From positions 1-59,108 of the forward strand of contig NZ_LMWH01000249.1 in assembly GCF_001507435.1 (NCBI RefSeq): a DNA stretch of 59,108 nucleotides, given 5' to 3'. Source of the stretch: Streptomyces sp. NRRL F-5122. Lineage in GTDB: Bacteria > Actinomycetota > Actinomycetes > Streptomycetales > Streptomycetaceae. The translations under genes were made by a program, and so were the position numbers. The notes beneath the pieces are model-generated. The model was not told where the DNA came from, searched no databases, and was given only the letters and a program-made list of their open reading frames with translations. The stretch's first letter is position 1. Each line of letters starts with the position of its first letter. Shown piece after piece: positions 48,235-57,492 of the stretch.

Positions 48235-51099
48235 TCACACGAAGCCGTCCGCCGCACCGACTCCGCGCTCGATCGCCAGCCGGGTCAGTTCGACCCGCGA
48301 GTTGATTCCGAGCTTGGTGAAGATGTGTTTCATATGGGTGTTGACGGTGTGGACGGACACATAGAGTCGGTCGGCGATGGCGCGGTTGGTGAGACCGTCC
48401 ACAACGAGCGGGATCAGTTTCTGCTCGGATTCGGTCAGGTTCTCCCACTCCTGGTGACCGGCCGTATGGCTCCGCACCGGGGCACTGCGCACGCCGAGTT
48501 GGCGGAGGCGCCGCCTGATCCGTTCCTGATCCCGTTCGGCTCCGGCACCCGCCGCCAACTGGCCCGCTTCTTCCAGATACGGGATCGCCGGCGTCGTGTC
48601 GGCCGAGACTGCCAACAACTCGCCGAGGTCTTCACAGGCCGCCGCCAGGGCCAACGGCCTGCCGGTGCTGCGGTAGCCGCTGATGGCGGACGCCAGGGCA
48701 CGGGTGTCGCGGTGGAGCAGGCCGTCCACGTGGGCGCCGACCGTCCCGATGATCTGCTGGCTGTCGTCCTGTGTCGTCAGACTGCGCAGTGCGTCCGACA
48801 CGGCCTGCGCGACCGACGGGTCCTCGCCTCGTAGAGCGATACGCGCGATTCCGGGCCACTGGGACGGAGGCAGTGCAAGAAGCCGCGTCGGTTCACGGCT
48901 TGCGAAGTGTTCCGTGAGCGCGGCCGCACCTACGCCGGCTTCGTCCTCCGCGTCCGCCAGGCCGGCGCGCGCGAGAGACACCAAAGGGCCGTACCGCTGA
49001 GTGTTGCCGGAACCGGCTGCGGCCACGCGGAGGTGGTCCCTGGCCTTGCCGAGGTCACCGCGTCTGATCTCCACCAATGCCAGCACCGAGCGGGCCTGTG
49101 GAATCGGCAGAGTGATCTCGAGTTCGTCTGCCACCATCAGACTGGCCTCGGCCTCCACGGCCGCGTCGTCCAGCGCCCCTTGTTCGAGCAGTGCGCAGGC
49201 ACGAGCGGCATGCCAGTGGGGAAGGGACCAGCCAAGACCCAGCGCCTCCGCTTCGCGCTGTCCCTCCCGCAGAATTCGCTCGGTGTCGGCGAGACGGTCT
49301 GTGGCGGTGAGCACGGTGGCCAGCCACAGCGCCGGAATTCGCGGGGGCCGCAGATAGAGCGCGGCGGGCTGGGTGCCGGCGCGTCGGGTGGCCTCCTCGG
49401 CCAGCTCCAGGGCGTGGGCCAGTCGTCCGCGGTAGAAGGACGTCTGCGACTGGAACACCAAGGCGCTGACGATGACGGCAGGCTCGTCGCTGCGGTAGGA
49501 GGTCTCGAGCAGCCCGGGTCCGGTCTGCTCGGCGGCGGTGATGTCCCCGAGGTACACGTGGCCGGTCGCCTTGGTCTTGAGCAGCCGAGCGCGCAGTTCG
49601 GGCGGCAACGCGGGAAGATCCAGGGCCTGCTGAAGGTGCGTCATCGCAGCCGCGTCGTCGCCCGCGGCCTGGTGGATCTCGGCCGCCACCAGACGCAGAT
49701 ACGCCTCCTGAAGTGGCTCAAGGCCTTCCGGCAGAGTGACGTCGACCAGGTCGAGCGCCTCGTGAACCCGGCGAGTCCGACCGAGGTACTCTGCGGCGTC
49801 GGTCAGCAGGCTGATGCGACGCCGGTCGTGCGGGGGCAGAAGTCCCGCGACCCGCTGAGCCAGGTCCGCGGCCGCGTCGGGGGCCGACGACGACAGTTCC
49901 CGTACAGCCGTGGCCAGAGTGGTCACGGCATCGTCGTCGACCGGACCGCCCGACATGACGACGTGCCAGGCCACCTCGGCCGATCGCGCCCCGAAGCCTC
50001 GCAGGCTGTCGGCCGCCTCCCGGTGCAGAGCGGTCCGTACGGCCGGCGGGAGGTTCTCGTGGACGGCTTGCCGGATGAGATCGTGCCGGAAGGCCAGTCG
50101 CGGTCCGTCGGCTGAGAGCAGACCGGCGTTCAAGGCGGCCTCGACGCCCGACAGAAGGCTGCCGACCTGCCTGCCGAGCATGCGAGCGGCTGTTCCCAGG
50201 TCGAATTCGCGGCCGAGAACGGACCCGATCTGGAGCAGGCGCACGGCGTCCTCCGGGAGCTGGTTCACCCGCATGGCGACGCTCCGCCGGAAACTGACGG
50301 GTATACCGTCGTGCAGGAGGCTCGCCTCGCCCACATCCGTCCTGGCCGCATCGGTGTCGGCGAAAGCGCGCACCAGTTCGATCGCCAGGAAGGGATTGCC
50401 CGCAACGCCTCTCAGGAGCCGGGACAGACCCGGTGACGGCATCGCACCGAGCACATCGGCCGCGATGTGCTGCAGCTCCTGCTGCGGCAGCGGGCCGAGG
50501 GTCAGCCATCGGGCTCCAAGGCGTTCAAGGTCCTCCCGCACCCTGGCCACGATCGGCCGCTCGGTGTCCGGCCGCACCGCCAGCACCCACAGGATCTGCG
50601 AGGCGGCCAGTCGTCCGGGCAGGGTCCGGAGCGCGAAAAGTGTCGCCGGGTCCGCCCACTGCGCGTCGTCCACGATCACGGCCACCGGGGCGCGCTGAGC
50701 CCGCACCTCAAGAGCGTCAGTGATGCTGTCGAGCAACCAGAGCCGCTGGTCGTCCGTGGCCGCAGTCGCGTGGTGGGAACCGTCGGAGGACTGCAGAGCG
50801 GACTGAAGTGCGGCTCCCGCCGCGTACTGATCGAGCTCATCGGCCCGCACCGACACCACATCGAAGCCGGACCGCCGGGCCATTTCGTCCAGCTCCGCGA
50901 GCAACCGGCTCTTGCCCACACCGGCCGCGCCCTCCACGACGACGCAGGCACCTCGTCCGCCACGCACCGCATCCAGGGCGTCACGGACAGCCAAGACCTC
51001 GCGGTCCCGTCCTCGCAGGCGCAACCCGGACTCGACCTGGTTCCCACGCCCGTCGGCCCGGTCGTCGGCGGGGTCTTTGCTGTGCATGAGGCCCAGCAT
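48235..51099 (-). CDS. Large LuxR-type regulator with AAA ATPase domain (LAL family)
   Basis: The 954-aa protein has an N-terminal ATPase (Walker A VVEGAAGVGKSRLL near residue 55, Walker B VAVIVDDAQWADP near 135), a long helical TPR-like middle and a C-terminal LuxR HTH (ESEQKLIPLVVDGLTNRAIA, continuing RLYVSVHTVNTHMKHIFTKL). LAL proteins activate catabolic or biosynthetic operons on binding ligand and ATP. It is divergent from the HpaB-like hydroxylase gene, 148 bp apart, with a palindrome between; that gene is the likely target. ATG 51099 has no strong ribosome site; a second ATG lies four codons later. Confidence 0.88.
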   Translation of the reverse strand: MLGLMHSKDPADDRADGRGNQVESGLRLRGRDREVLAVRDALDAVRGGRGACVVVEGAAGVGKSRLLAELDEMARRSGFDVVSVRADELDQYAAGAALQSALQSSDGSHHATAATDDQRLWLLDSITDALEVRAQRAPVAVIVDDAQWADPATLFALRTLPGRLAASQILWVLAVRPDTERPIVARVREDLERLGARWLTLGPLPQQELQHIAADVLGAMPSPGLSRLLRGVAGNPFLAIELVRAFADTDAARTDVGEASLLHDGIPVSFRRSVAMRVNQLPEDAVRLLQIGSVLGREFDLGTAARMLGRQVGSLLSGVEAALNAGLLSADGPRLAFRHDLIRQAVHENLPPAVRTALHREAADSLRGFGARSAEVAWHVVMSGGPVDDDAVTTLATAVRELSSSAPDAAADLAQRVAGLLPPHDRRRISLLTDAAEYLGRTRRVHEALDLVDVTLPEGLEPLQEAYLRLVAAEIHQAAGDDAAAMTHLQQALDLPALPPELRARLLKTKATGHVYLGDITAAEQTGPGLLETSYRSDEPAVIVSALVFQSQTSFYRGRLAHALELAEEATRRAGTQPAALYLRPPRIPALWLATVLTATDRLADTERILREGQREAEALGLGWSLPHWHAARACALLEQGALDDAAVEAEASLMVADELEITLPIPQARSVLALVEIRRGDLGKARDHLRVAAAGSGNTQRYGPLVSLARAGLADAEDEAGVGAAALTEHFASREPTRLLALPPSQWPGIARIALRGEDPSVAQAVSDALRSLTTQDDSQQIIGTVGAHVDGLLHRDTRALASAISGYRSTGRPLALAAACEDLGELLAVSADTTPAIPYLEEAGQLAAGAGAERDQERIRRRLRQLGVRSAPVRSHTAGHQEWENLTESEQKLIPLVVDGLTNRAIADRLYVSVHTVNTHMKHIFTKLGINSRVELTRLAIERGVGAADGFV

Positions 51100-51150
51100 G
51101 GCCCACCTCCACAGATGCCCTCAACATCGGTGCCCCGGCCTTCGCCTCTT

Positions 51151-51162
51151 TCACCCGGGTGA
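51151..51162. promoter_or_regulatory. 12-bp palindrome between the LAL regulator and hydroxylase genes
   Basis: TCACCCGGGTGA is perfectly self-complementary. It lies 52 bp from the regulator start and 86 bp from the hydroxylase start. It is a candidate operator for control of the hydroxylase; LuxR-type regulators bind short inverted repeats of this sort. Confidence 0.45.
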
Positions 51163-51247
51163 TCGCCGACTCCACGGCCCCCTGTCACCCCGCCCCGGCG
51201 CATGCTCCGTGCCATTCAGATCTCTTGCCTCCGGAGAGGAGCACGAC

Positions 51248-52774
51248 GTGCGTACAGGCAAGGAATACCTGGCGGCGCTGAACGACGGCCGCAAGGTGTG
51301 GGTGGGTGACGAACTCGTCGACAACGTGGCCACACACCCCAAGACCCGGGCGTACGCCCACAGCATTGCGAACTTCTACGACCTTCACCACCGCCCTGAC
51401 CTCCAGGACGCCATGACGTTCGTGGACGAGGACGGCGTCCGGCGGTCCATGACGTGGTTCCAGCACCGCTCCAAGGAGGACCTGCGGCGCAAGCGGCACT
51501 ACCTGGAGACGGTGCAGCGGGAACTCGGCGGCGGAGCGATCCCGCGCACTCCGGATGTCAACAACTACGTCCTGCTGACCTACGTCGACGACCCGGAGCC
51601 CTGGAGCAGCCAGTCCGTCGGGACCGACGGTCGCGATCTCACCAAGGGGATCTTCGACTTCTGGAACCTGATGCGGGACGGTGACTTCAACGCGACGCCG
51701 GCCTTCGTCGACCCGCAGGCGGACCGCTCGCGCGATTCCGCGCAGGCCGAGTCTCCCGCCCTGCGCGTGGTCGCCACCTCGGACGAGGGCATCACCGTGC
51801 GGGGTGTGAAGGCGATCAGCACCGGCGTGGCCTTCGGGGACTGGATCCACATCGGTGTCTTCTACCGCCCCGGCATCGTTTCGGAACAGATCATCTACGG
51901 GGCGGTGAGGACGAACACGCCCGGGGTCACCATCATCTGCCGAGAGAGCAACGCGCGAGAAGGCGGGGAAGTCGAGCACCCCCTCGCCTCGCGGGGCGAC
52001 GAGCTGGACAGCATCATCGTGTTCGAGGACGTACTCATCCCCTGGGACCGGGTCTTCCACATCGGCAACCCCCAGCACGCGTCGCTGTACCCGCAACGGG
52101 TCTTCGACTGGCTGCACTACCACTCGCTGGTGCGTGCGATGGTCAAGGCCGAGTTGATGCTCGGCCTGGCCCTGCTGATCACCGAGCACATCGGCACCTA
52201 CCAGCTGCCGCCGGTCCAGGCACGGATCGCCCGGTTCGCCGGCTTCCACCTGACACTCAAGGCGCATGTGGTCGGTTCGGAGGATCAGGGATTCTTCACT
52301 CCTGGCGGCATCTTCAAGCCGAACGTCCTGATGTTCGACTTCGGGCGGGCGTATTACATCGAGCACATCAGTGACATGGTCCACGAGCTGATCGACCTGT
52401 CCGGTCGTGCCGCCCTCATCTACCCCACCGAGGGGCAGTGGGAGCGTCCCGAACTGCGGCCGTGGCTGGAGGCACTGCAGACCGGGCCGGTCGGAAGGCC
52501 CCACGACAGGCTGAAGATCAGCCGAGTGATCCGCGACATGTTCCTGTCCGACTGGGGCGACCGCATCAGCACCTTCGAGAACTTCAACGGCACGCCGTTG
52601 CTGGCCATTCGTAGCCTCACCATGAAGCGCGCCGAGATGTCCCCGTCGGGGGCCATGGCAGATCTCGCGCGCAAGGTGTGCGGCATCGAGAATGTGAGCG
52701 ACGACGAGGAGACCGCGTACGAGGCGCAGGCGAACTACGCCCGACGTCAGGACGCCTCACGCCACGGCGCCTAG
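51248..52774 (+). CDS. HpaB-family FADH2-dependent phenol hydroxylase, oxygenase component
   Basis: The 508-aa protein has the HpaB N-terminal start RTGKEYLAALNDGRKVWVGD, then ELVDNVATHPKTRAYAHSIA, the flavin and substrate loop around NAREGGEVEHPLASRGDELD, and DVLIPWDRVFHIGN. Relatives include 4-hydroxyphenylacetate 3-hydroxylase, chlorophenol monooxygenase TftD and 4-nitrophenol hydroxylase oxygenases. They take FADH2 from a separate reductase, here the gene at 55692-56180. With hydroxyquinol dioxygenase nearby, the product is probably hydroxyquinol or a precursor, from resorcinol or a nitro- or chlorophenol. GTG 51248 follows GAGAGGAGC. Confidence 0.88.
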   Translation: MRTGKEYLAALNDGRKVWVGDELVDNVATHPKTRAYAHSIANFYDLHHRPDLQDAMTFVDEDGVRRSMTWFQHRSKEDLRRKRHYLETVQRELGGGAIPRTPDVNNYVLLTYVDDPEPWSSQSVGTDGRDLTKGIFDFWNLMRDGDFNATPAFVDPQADRSRDSAQAESPALRVVATSDEGITVRGVKAISTGVAFGDWIHIGVFYRPGIVSEQIIYGAVRTNTPGVTIICRESNAREGGEVEHPLASRGDELDSIIVFEDVLIPWDRVFHIGNPQHASLYPQRVFDWLHYHSLVRAMVKAELMLGLALLITEHIGTYQLPPVQARIARFAGFHLTLKAHVVGSEDQGFFTPGGIFKPNVLMFDFGRAYYIEHISDMVHELIDLSGRAALIYPTEGQWERPELRPWLEALQTGPVGRPHDRLKISRVIRDMFLSDWGDRISTFENFNGTPLLAIRSLTMKRAEMSPSGAMADLARKVCGIENVSDDEETAYEAQANYARRQDASRHGA

Positions 52775-53334
52775 GAACTGTGTCTTCAGGGGTCGTTGAG
52801 GTGTCCCGGGCGGTGGACCAGCCGCGGTGTCGACACACGGCGAGTCGACCGTTGGCCTGCGAGGCCGAAGAACGGGACGCTCAGCAATGTGCGGGACACG
52901 GGTCGCTGAACCGTGCGGCCTGCCGGACTGGTTCGCCCGCAACTTGGACACAGGCTCGGGCATCATCCACCCCCGGCCCACCCCGAAGGTGATCGACGTG
53001 CATGACGCCTTGGTCGTGCACGTCGATCAGCGGGCCCCCTTCGAGTGCCTCCGCCGGGAAGTGGAACCATGCCAGGCATCTTCGGCGAACAGCAGAACCG
53101 GCTCGTTGTGCACCTCGTGGCATGACGAGCCGCTGCGCGTTGCTCAGCGTCGCATCCCGATGAGGAACACCCCTCGGCGGTGTCGCGGCCTGGTGGAGAA
53201 TGGCACACCGGTATCCGTGGCCCGGCCCTCTTCCCCATCGCCTCCGTCGCAAATGAGCGAGCGGGCACATGCGGGCAGGGGGGCCGCTGTCATGGAGACT
53301 TGGCCCACGGGCGGGGTAGCACACGCCTCCCGAA
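52775..53334. other. 560-bp region with an inverted repeat and no assigned gene
   Basis: GATCGACGTGCA (52991-53002) and TGCACGTCGATC (53017-53028) are perfect 12-bp inverted arms around 14 bp. Minus-strand reading gives a short gene-like patch, CHEVHNEPVLLFAEDAWH near 53080-53125, but stops and lost frame surround it. It may be a decayed gene. The hydroxylase terminator could not be located with confidence. Confidence 0.4.
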
Positions 53335-55554
53335 TCAGAGCACGCCGCATTCTCGGGCTCTGGCGACCGCTTCGCTCCTGTCGTGCGCGTCGAGTTTGCG
53401 GAAGATCGCGCGCACCTGCGTCTTGACGGTGTTGTGGGACACATACAGCTCGGAGGCGATCTCACGCAGTGTCAGCGGCCCGCACAGGGCACGCAGCACT
53501 CGGCGCTCCCGCAGCGACAGGTCCTGGGGACGGGGGGCCCCAGATGGCACCACTGTGTGCTCGCCGGCTCGGGCGAACAGATCCGTCAGTACCCTGAGCG
53601 AGCCGCATGGGGCCGCCGCTCGCTCGCCGGCTTCTCGGGCCGCTCTCGCCGCGTCCGTGTTGTGCCGTGTGCGCTCGAGTTGCGACCGCGTGAAGTGGCA
53701 CAAGGCGCGTATGTGGGGTTCGCATCGTGTCCGGGGCGACGCCGCGAGTGTCGCCTCCGCACCGGTCAGAATGCGGTCGGCCTCGTCGATCTGTCCCTCG
53801 TCGAGAAGCAGGACGACCCGGCCGACACAAGCAGACACGGAGACGAAGTGCCGGCCGAGGCCGAGCGAGGAAACCGCCTCGAGGGCCTCGTCGCACAGGA
53901 TGCGCGCCAGTTCGTGCCGTCCGGAAAGGAGTGCGCACACCGCCCGCAAGCCCAGCGCGCGGACGAGCGCCAAGCCGTGCCCGGCGGCATGCGCATCACG
54001 GGTCGCCTCACCGAGCAGTGCCTCCGCCTCCTCGTACCGGCAGGTCCACAACAGAGCAGTACCGCGGGCCGTACAGGCCAGGGCACGCCAGGAAGTCAAC
54101 GGAACGGTGCCGGCGACGGCGGATTCGCCGAGGCGATCGGCGGCCCGGACCTCCCCCTTCAGACAGCAGGCCACGGCTTGAGCGACGGCTGTCGCAGCGG
54201 ACACCGTGCTGCCATCGCCGACCGTCTCGCGTCCCGTCTGCCTGAGGCGGGCCACATCCAGCCAGCGCCAGGCCGTTTCCGGGGCACCTTCGCAGAGAGC
54301 CGCCATCGCCGCCACGACGCACAGTCTCGCGTCGACGGCGACCGTGCGCGGTGACAGGAGGTCCAGCCAATGCGAGACCTCTGCCCCGCCGCCCGCTGCG
54401 ATCGCCTTCTCCCAGGCGTCGAGAATGGATGCGGCCGCGGCCGTCTCGTCGCCACCTCGCGTCCAGTGCCGCACCGCCGCAGTCGTCTCCCCTTGCTGGG
54501 TGTACCACTTGGCCGCTGCCCGGTGCAGATCCGCGACGCTGTCCGACCCTTCGGACGTGAGGATGTCGGACAGCAGCGAAGACAGTGCCGGGTGATGCCG
54601 GTACGCCGGGGGATCGGCGGCGACGGGCTCGAGCAGCTGCACGGTCCGCGCCAGCTCGCGCAGCAGTACGCCCGCATGCTCCCCGGCGAGGGCCTGGCAC
54701 GGCCCGGAAGTGAGCTCGTCGAGCACACTCGTGCGCAGCAGGAATCGACGCTGCTCAGTGGTCAGCCGATAGAGGACCTCGGTGGCCAGATACTCGGAGA
54801 CCGCTTGCCTGCCGTGGGCCAACTTTCCTTCCGCTTCCCCTTCGTTCGCCGAACGCGCGAGGCTGCGTCCCATGATGCACACCCCCGCCGCCCACCCCTC
54901 GGTGGCTTCGTACAACGCGTTGGACGTGTCCAGGGTCGGAGAGGATCCGAGCAGGTCGGTGAGCACTGCCTGTGCTTCCTCGGAAGTGAAGGCCAGATCG
55001 TGCTGGTCGATCTCGGCGACCAGCCCCCGGGCACGCAGGGTCGGCAGTGGCCGTCCTGGGATGTGGCGGGTCGACAGAACGATGCGGAAGCCGTCGGGAA
55101 CCCTGGTCAGGAAGTCCGCCAGACCACCTACCGCGTCGGCGTCCGTGATGGCTTCCAGTCCGTCGAGGACGAGCGTGAGCGGTCCCTCCCGGTCCGGCCC
55201 GGTCACCAGGCTCGGCAGGATCTCCTCCAGCCATGCGTCGACCGTCCACCCGTCACCGTCAAGACCGGCGGCCAGTTTCGGACGTGCGTGGTGCACTGCT
55301 CGCAAGATGCCGTTCCAAAGCCGGCCCGGGGCGTTGTCGTACGCGTCCAGGCTGAGCCAGGCACATTCCCCGCGAGCCGCAAGACCGCGCGACCACTCGG
55401 TCAGGAGTACCGTTTTCCCGGCACCGGCCGGGGCGGAGACCACCACCACCGGCTCCCTCACCGCGTCGAGCCGACGCAGCAGACGCGGGCGTGACAGCAG
55501 GTGCGGAGGCTGCGCCGGAGGATGCAGCTTGAATGTCGGAACGAAGCTCGTCAT
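53335..55554 (-). CDS. MalT-like LuxR-family ATP-dependent regulator
   Basis: The 739-aa protein has the MalT-type start FKLHPPAQPPHLLSRPRLLR, Walker A SAPAGAGKTVLLTEW near residue 45, PLTLVLDGLEAI as Walker B, a winged-helix and TPR-like middle and a C-terminal LuxR HTH (LREIASELYVSHNTVKTQVR). Proteins of this type activate catabolic promoters when bound to inducer and ATP. ATG 55554 follows CGGAGAG. It lies downstream of the flavin reductase on the same strand, 137 nt away with a hairpin between, so it may have its own promoter. Confidence 0.88.
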   Translation of the reverse strand: MTSFVPTFKLHPPAQPPHLLSRPRLLRRLDAVREPVVVVSAPAGAGKTVLLTEWSRGLAARGECAWLSLDAYDNAPGRLWNGILRAVHHARPKLAAGLDGDGWTVDAWLEEILPSLVTGPDREGPLTLVLDGLEAITDADAVGGLADFLTRVPDGFRIVLSTRHIPGRPLPTLRARGLVAEIDQHDLAFTSEEAQAVLTDLLGSSPTLDTSNALYEATEGWAAGVCIMGRSLARSANEGEAEGKLAHGRQAVSEYLATEVLYRLTTEQRRFLLRTSVLDELTSGPCQALAGEHAGVLLRELARTVQLLEPVAADPPAYRHHPALSSLLSDILTSEGSDSVADLHRAAAKWYTQQGETTAAVRHWTRGGDETAAAASILDAWEKAIAAGGGAEVSHWLDLLSPRTVAVDARLCVVAAMAALCEGAPETAWRWLDVARLRQTGRETVGDGSTVSAATAVAQAVACCLKGEVRAADRLGESAVAGTVPLTSWRALACTARGTALLWTCRYEEAEALLGEATRDAHAAGHGLALVRALGLRAVCALLSGRHELARILCDEALEAVSSLGLGRHFVSVSACVGRVVLLLDEGQIDEADRILTGAEATLAASPRTRCEPHIRALCHFTRSQLERTRHNTDAARAAREAGERAAAPCGSLRVLTDLFARAGEHTVVPSGAPRPQDLSLRERRVLRALCGPLTLREIASELYVSHNTVKTQVRAIFRKLDAHDRSEAVARARECGVL

Positions 55555-55658
55555 GGCACTCTCCGAGAAGTCGTCGAGACGGTCGGCGCCCCCGACGTCC
55601 ATGGCTCGTCTCTCATGAGCCTGACATCGGGGGCGGTGGCGGGCCGGTCACGGTTCCC

Positions 55659-55683
55659 GCAGCGGCCTTGTTCGGACCGCTGC
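55659..55683 (-). terminator. Hairpin after the flavin reductase gene
   Basis: GCAGCGG (55659-55665) pairs with CCGCTGC (55677-55683), 7 bp with an 11-nt loop, beginning 9 nt after the reductase stop. It is short and without a U-run, but well placed between the reductase and LuxR genes. Confidence 0.45.
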
Positions 55684-55691
55684 CACGAGGA

Positions 55692-56180
55692 CTACTGCGG
55701 AGCCTGCAACATGCTGAAGCCACCCGCGAAGTGGAGCAACGGCCGGCACTCCACCTTGTGCACGCAATAGCGGACCTCACCCACGAAGATGGTGTGATCA
55801 CCCCCCGGGATCGCCTCCGCGACGTCGCACACGACAGCCGCGATGGCGTCCTTCAACACCGGCACGCCATGGTCGTCGACGGTCTCGACTCCTGCGAACT
55901 TGTCCGGCTTGGAGGCGGCGAAGTTCCGCGCCAGGTGCTCGCTGTCCTCACCGAGTACGTTCACGGCGAAGCGGCCGTGCTCCGCGATCGCGGTCCGCGT
56001 GTACAGGTGATTGCCGATACAGACAAGCAACTGGAGAGGGTCCAGGGACAGTGCGGACACGGCGCTCGCCGTCATGCCGATGGGTGTGCTCCCGGAGCGC
56101 GTGGTGATCACGCTGACGCCCGTGGCGAGCCGGCTCATCGTGGCTCGGAAGTCGACTGCCATGTCAAAGGTTTCGGTCAT
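55692..56180 (-). CDS. Flavin reductase (HpaC/NpcB-like, FMN-binding split barrel)
   Basis: The 162-aa protein has the family order FRATMSRLATGVSVITTRSG, TPIGMTASAVSALSLDPLQL, the flavin-binding FAVNVLGEDSEHLARNFAAS and late GDHTIFVGEVRYC. It reduces FAD or FMN with NAD(P)H for the oxygenase encoded at 51248-52774. ATG 56180 has a full AAGGAGG and gives the usual N-terminus; the in-frame upstream extension is the relic described at 56290-56490. It is encoded on the opposite strand from its partner. Confidence 0.9.
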   Translation of the reverse strand: MTETFDMAVDFRATMSRLATGVSVITTRSGSTPIGMTASAVSALSLDPLQLLVCIGNHLYTRTAIAEHGRFAVNVLGEDSEHLARNFAASKPDKFAGVETVDDHGVPVLKDAIAAVVCDVAEAIPGGDHTIFVGEVRYCVHKVECRPLLHFAGGFSMLQAPQ

Positions 56181-56289
56181 CGGAGGACCTCCTTGAAAGT
56201 CGGGAATGCCGTGGCTTGTTGCACGGAAGACCGGGTGAACGGGTGCACTCACCGTCCCGCTGGATACATCGGCGGGCATGTCGTTCGGG

Positions 56290-56490
56290 CAGGGCAAGAA
56301 GGCGGGGCTCATGATGTCCGCGAGGTCGTCGCACGCGTGGCGCACGTATCGCGCTGCGCCGAGTACGAGGCGGAGTTTCGGGTCGTCCCAGAGCGGGACC
56401 TTGATGACACCGGTGCCGAACCGGGCCCTGGTGCCTGGGGCGAAGAACGCAACGCCGATCGCCGATGCCCGAGCCGACGCGTCCTGGGCC
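56290..56490 (-). pseudogene. Relic of a LysR-type regulator C-terminus
   Basis: Read in frame with the flavin reductase but upstream of its start, the DNA encodes AIGVAFFAPGTRARFGTGVI followed by KVPLWDDPKLRLVLGAARYV and HACDDLADIM. This resembles the end of a LysR effector domain. No start codon precedes it, a stop lies just upstream near 56505, and the HTH is missing. It probably marks an ancestral regulator gene between the dioxygenase and reductase. The remaining parts of 56181-56622 show nothing else. Confidence 0.35.
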
Positions 56491-56622
56491 GGGGGGGTTC
56501 ACACCTGCCGGCGGCTCACCGCTGCGGTCGTCGACCAACCTTCTCAAGTCCATGGACAGTGCCGTTGCAGGCTTCTTCATGACGCTCGGACGCAGCCGAC
56601 TGCACCGCGCCGGCAGGCGCAC

Positions 56623-57492
56623 TCAGCCCATGTGGAGAGGTTCGAGGACGAAGGTGTGACGCAGCAGGGTGTACGGCTCGTCGGTAAGCCCGCGGCAAGG
56701 GCCGGTGTCAGCCGGGTAGCTGCCATAGGACTCGATCAGCGACTCCTTCACTCCGAAAACCGGGTCGTTGTCCAGGTAGGGGTCGTCGGAGGGGAACAGC
56801 ATGCTCGTCACACGCTCGAATCCCGGGGCGTCGATCATCAGATGCACGTGGGCGGGACGCATGAGCGACCTGCTGGTCGCGCTCATGAGTTCGCCGACCG
56901 GGCCGTCACCGGGGATCGGGTAGCTGTTCGGGCGGATGGACCGGAAACTGAAGTGCCCAGTCTCATCGGTCCGGAACAGCGCGCGCATGGCCGGGCCGAC
57001 TTGACCGGGTACATCGACGTCGTAGTGGCCGTCCGCGTCGCTGTGCCAGACGTCCACCGCGGCGGCGGTCACCGGCGCCCCCTCACGGTCCACGACGCGT
57101 CCCTCGAAGAACAGCGGAGTGCCGGGGAGACCCCCGGAGATATCGGCGGCCTCGTCGTACCGTGGCCTGTCCTCCCTGAAGAAGGGGCCCAGGACGCTGT
57201 TCTGCGTGGATTCGGCCGGGCGTCGATTGCTCAGGGCGTCCACCAGCATGGTGACGCCCAGCACGTCGGACAGCAGGATGAACTCCTGGCGCGTGGGCGT
57301 GCACTTGTGCCCGGTGCGTGTCAGGAAGTCCACCCCCTGGACCCACTCGTCCTCTGTGAGCCCGACTTCACGGACGAAGGAATGCAGGTGCCGCACCAGG
57401 GATTCCAGGATCTCAGCGACGCGGGGGTCCTTGGTGTCCCCCATGGTCGAGATCACGGCCTCGGTGATGGTGTCACTGGTCAGATCACGCAT
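56623..57492 (-). CDS. Hydroxyquinol 1,2-dioxygenase
   Basis: The 289-aa intradiol dioxygenase has an N-terminal helical dimerisation domain and a beta-sandwich catalytic domain. The Fe(III) ligands are Tyr157 (DGHYDVDVPG), Tyr191 (RPNSYPIP), His215 and His217 (RPAHVHLMI). NSVLGPFFRED and the length fit hydroxyquinol rather than catechol enzymes. It would cleave 1,2,4-trihydroxybenzene to maleylacetate, the substrate of the next enzyme, whose gene overlaps it by 8 nt. ATG 57492 has GAGCGCG-like sequence only, so coupling to the upstream gene is likely. Confidence 0.9.
   Translation of the reverse strand: MRDLTSDTITEAVISTMGDTKDPRVAEILESLVRHLHSFVREVGLTEDEWVQGVDFLTRTGHKCTPTRQEFILLSDVLGVTMLVDALSNRRPAESTQNSVLGPFFREDRPRYDEAADISGGLPGTPLFFEGRVVDREGAPVTAAAVDVWHSDADGHYDVDVPGQVGPAMRALFRTDETGHFSFRSIRPNSYPIPGDGPVGELMSATSRSLMRPAHVHLMIDAPGFERVTSMLFPSDDPYLDNDPVFGVKESLIESYGSYPADTGPCRGLTDEPYTLLRHTFVLEPLHMG

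Noticed and set aside
52775..52810. Transposase or IS end after the hydroxylase gene
   Set aside because: The sequence recalled an IS terminus, but no terminal inverted repeat, target duplication or transposase reading was found.
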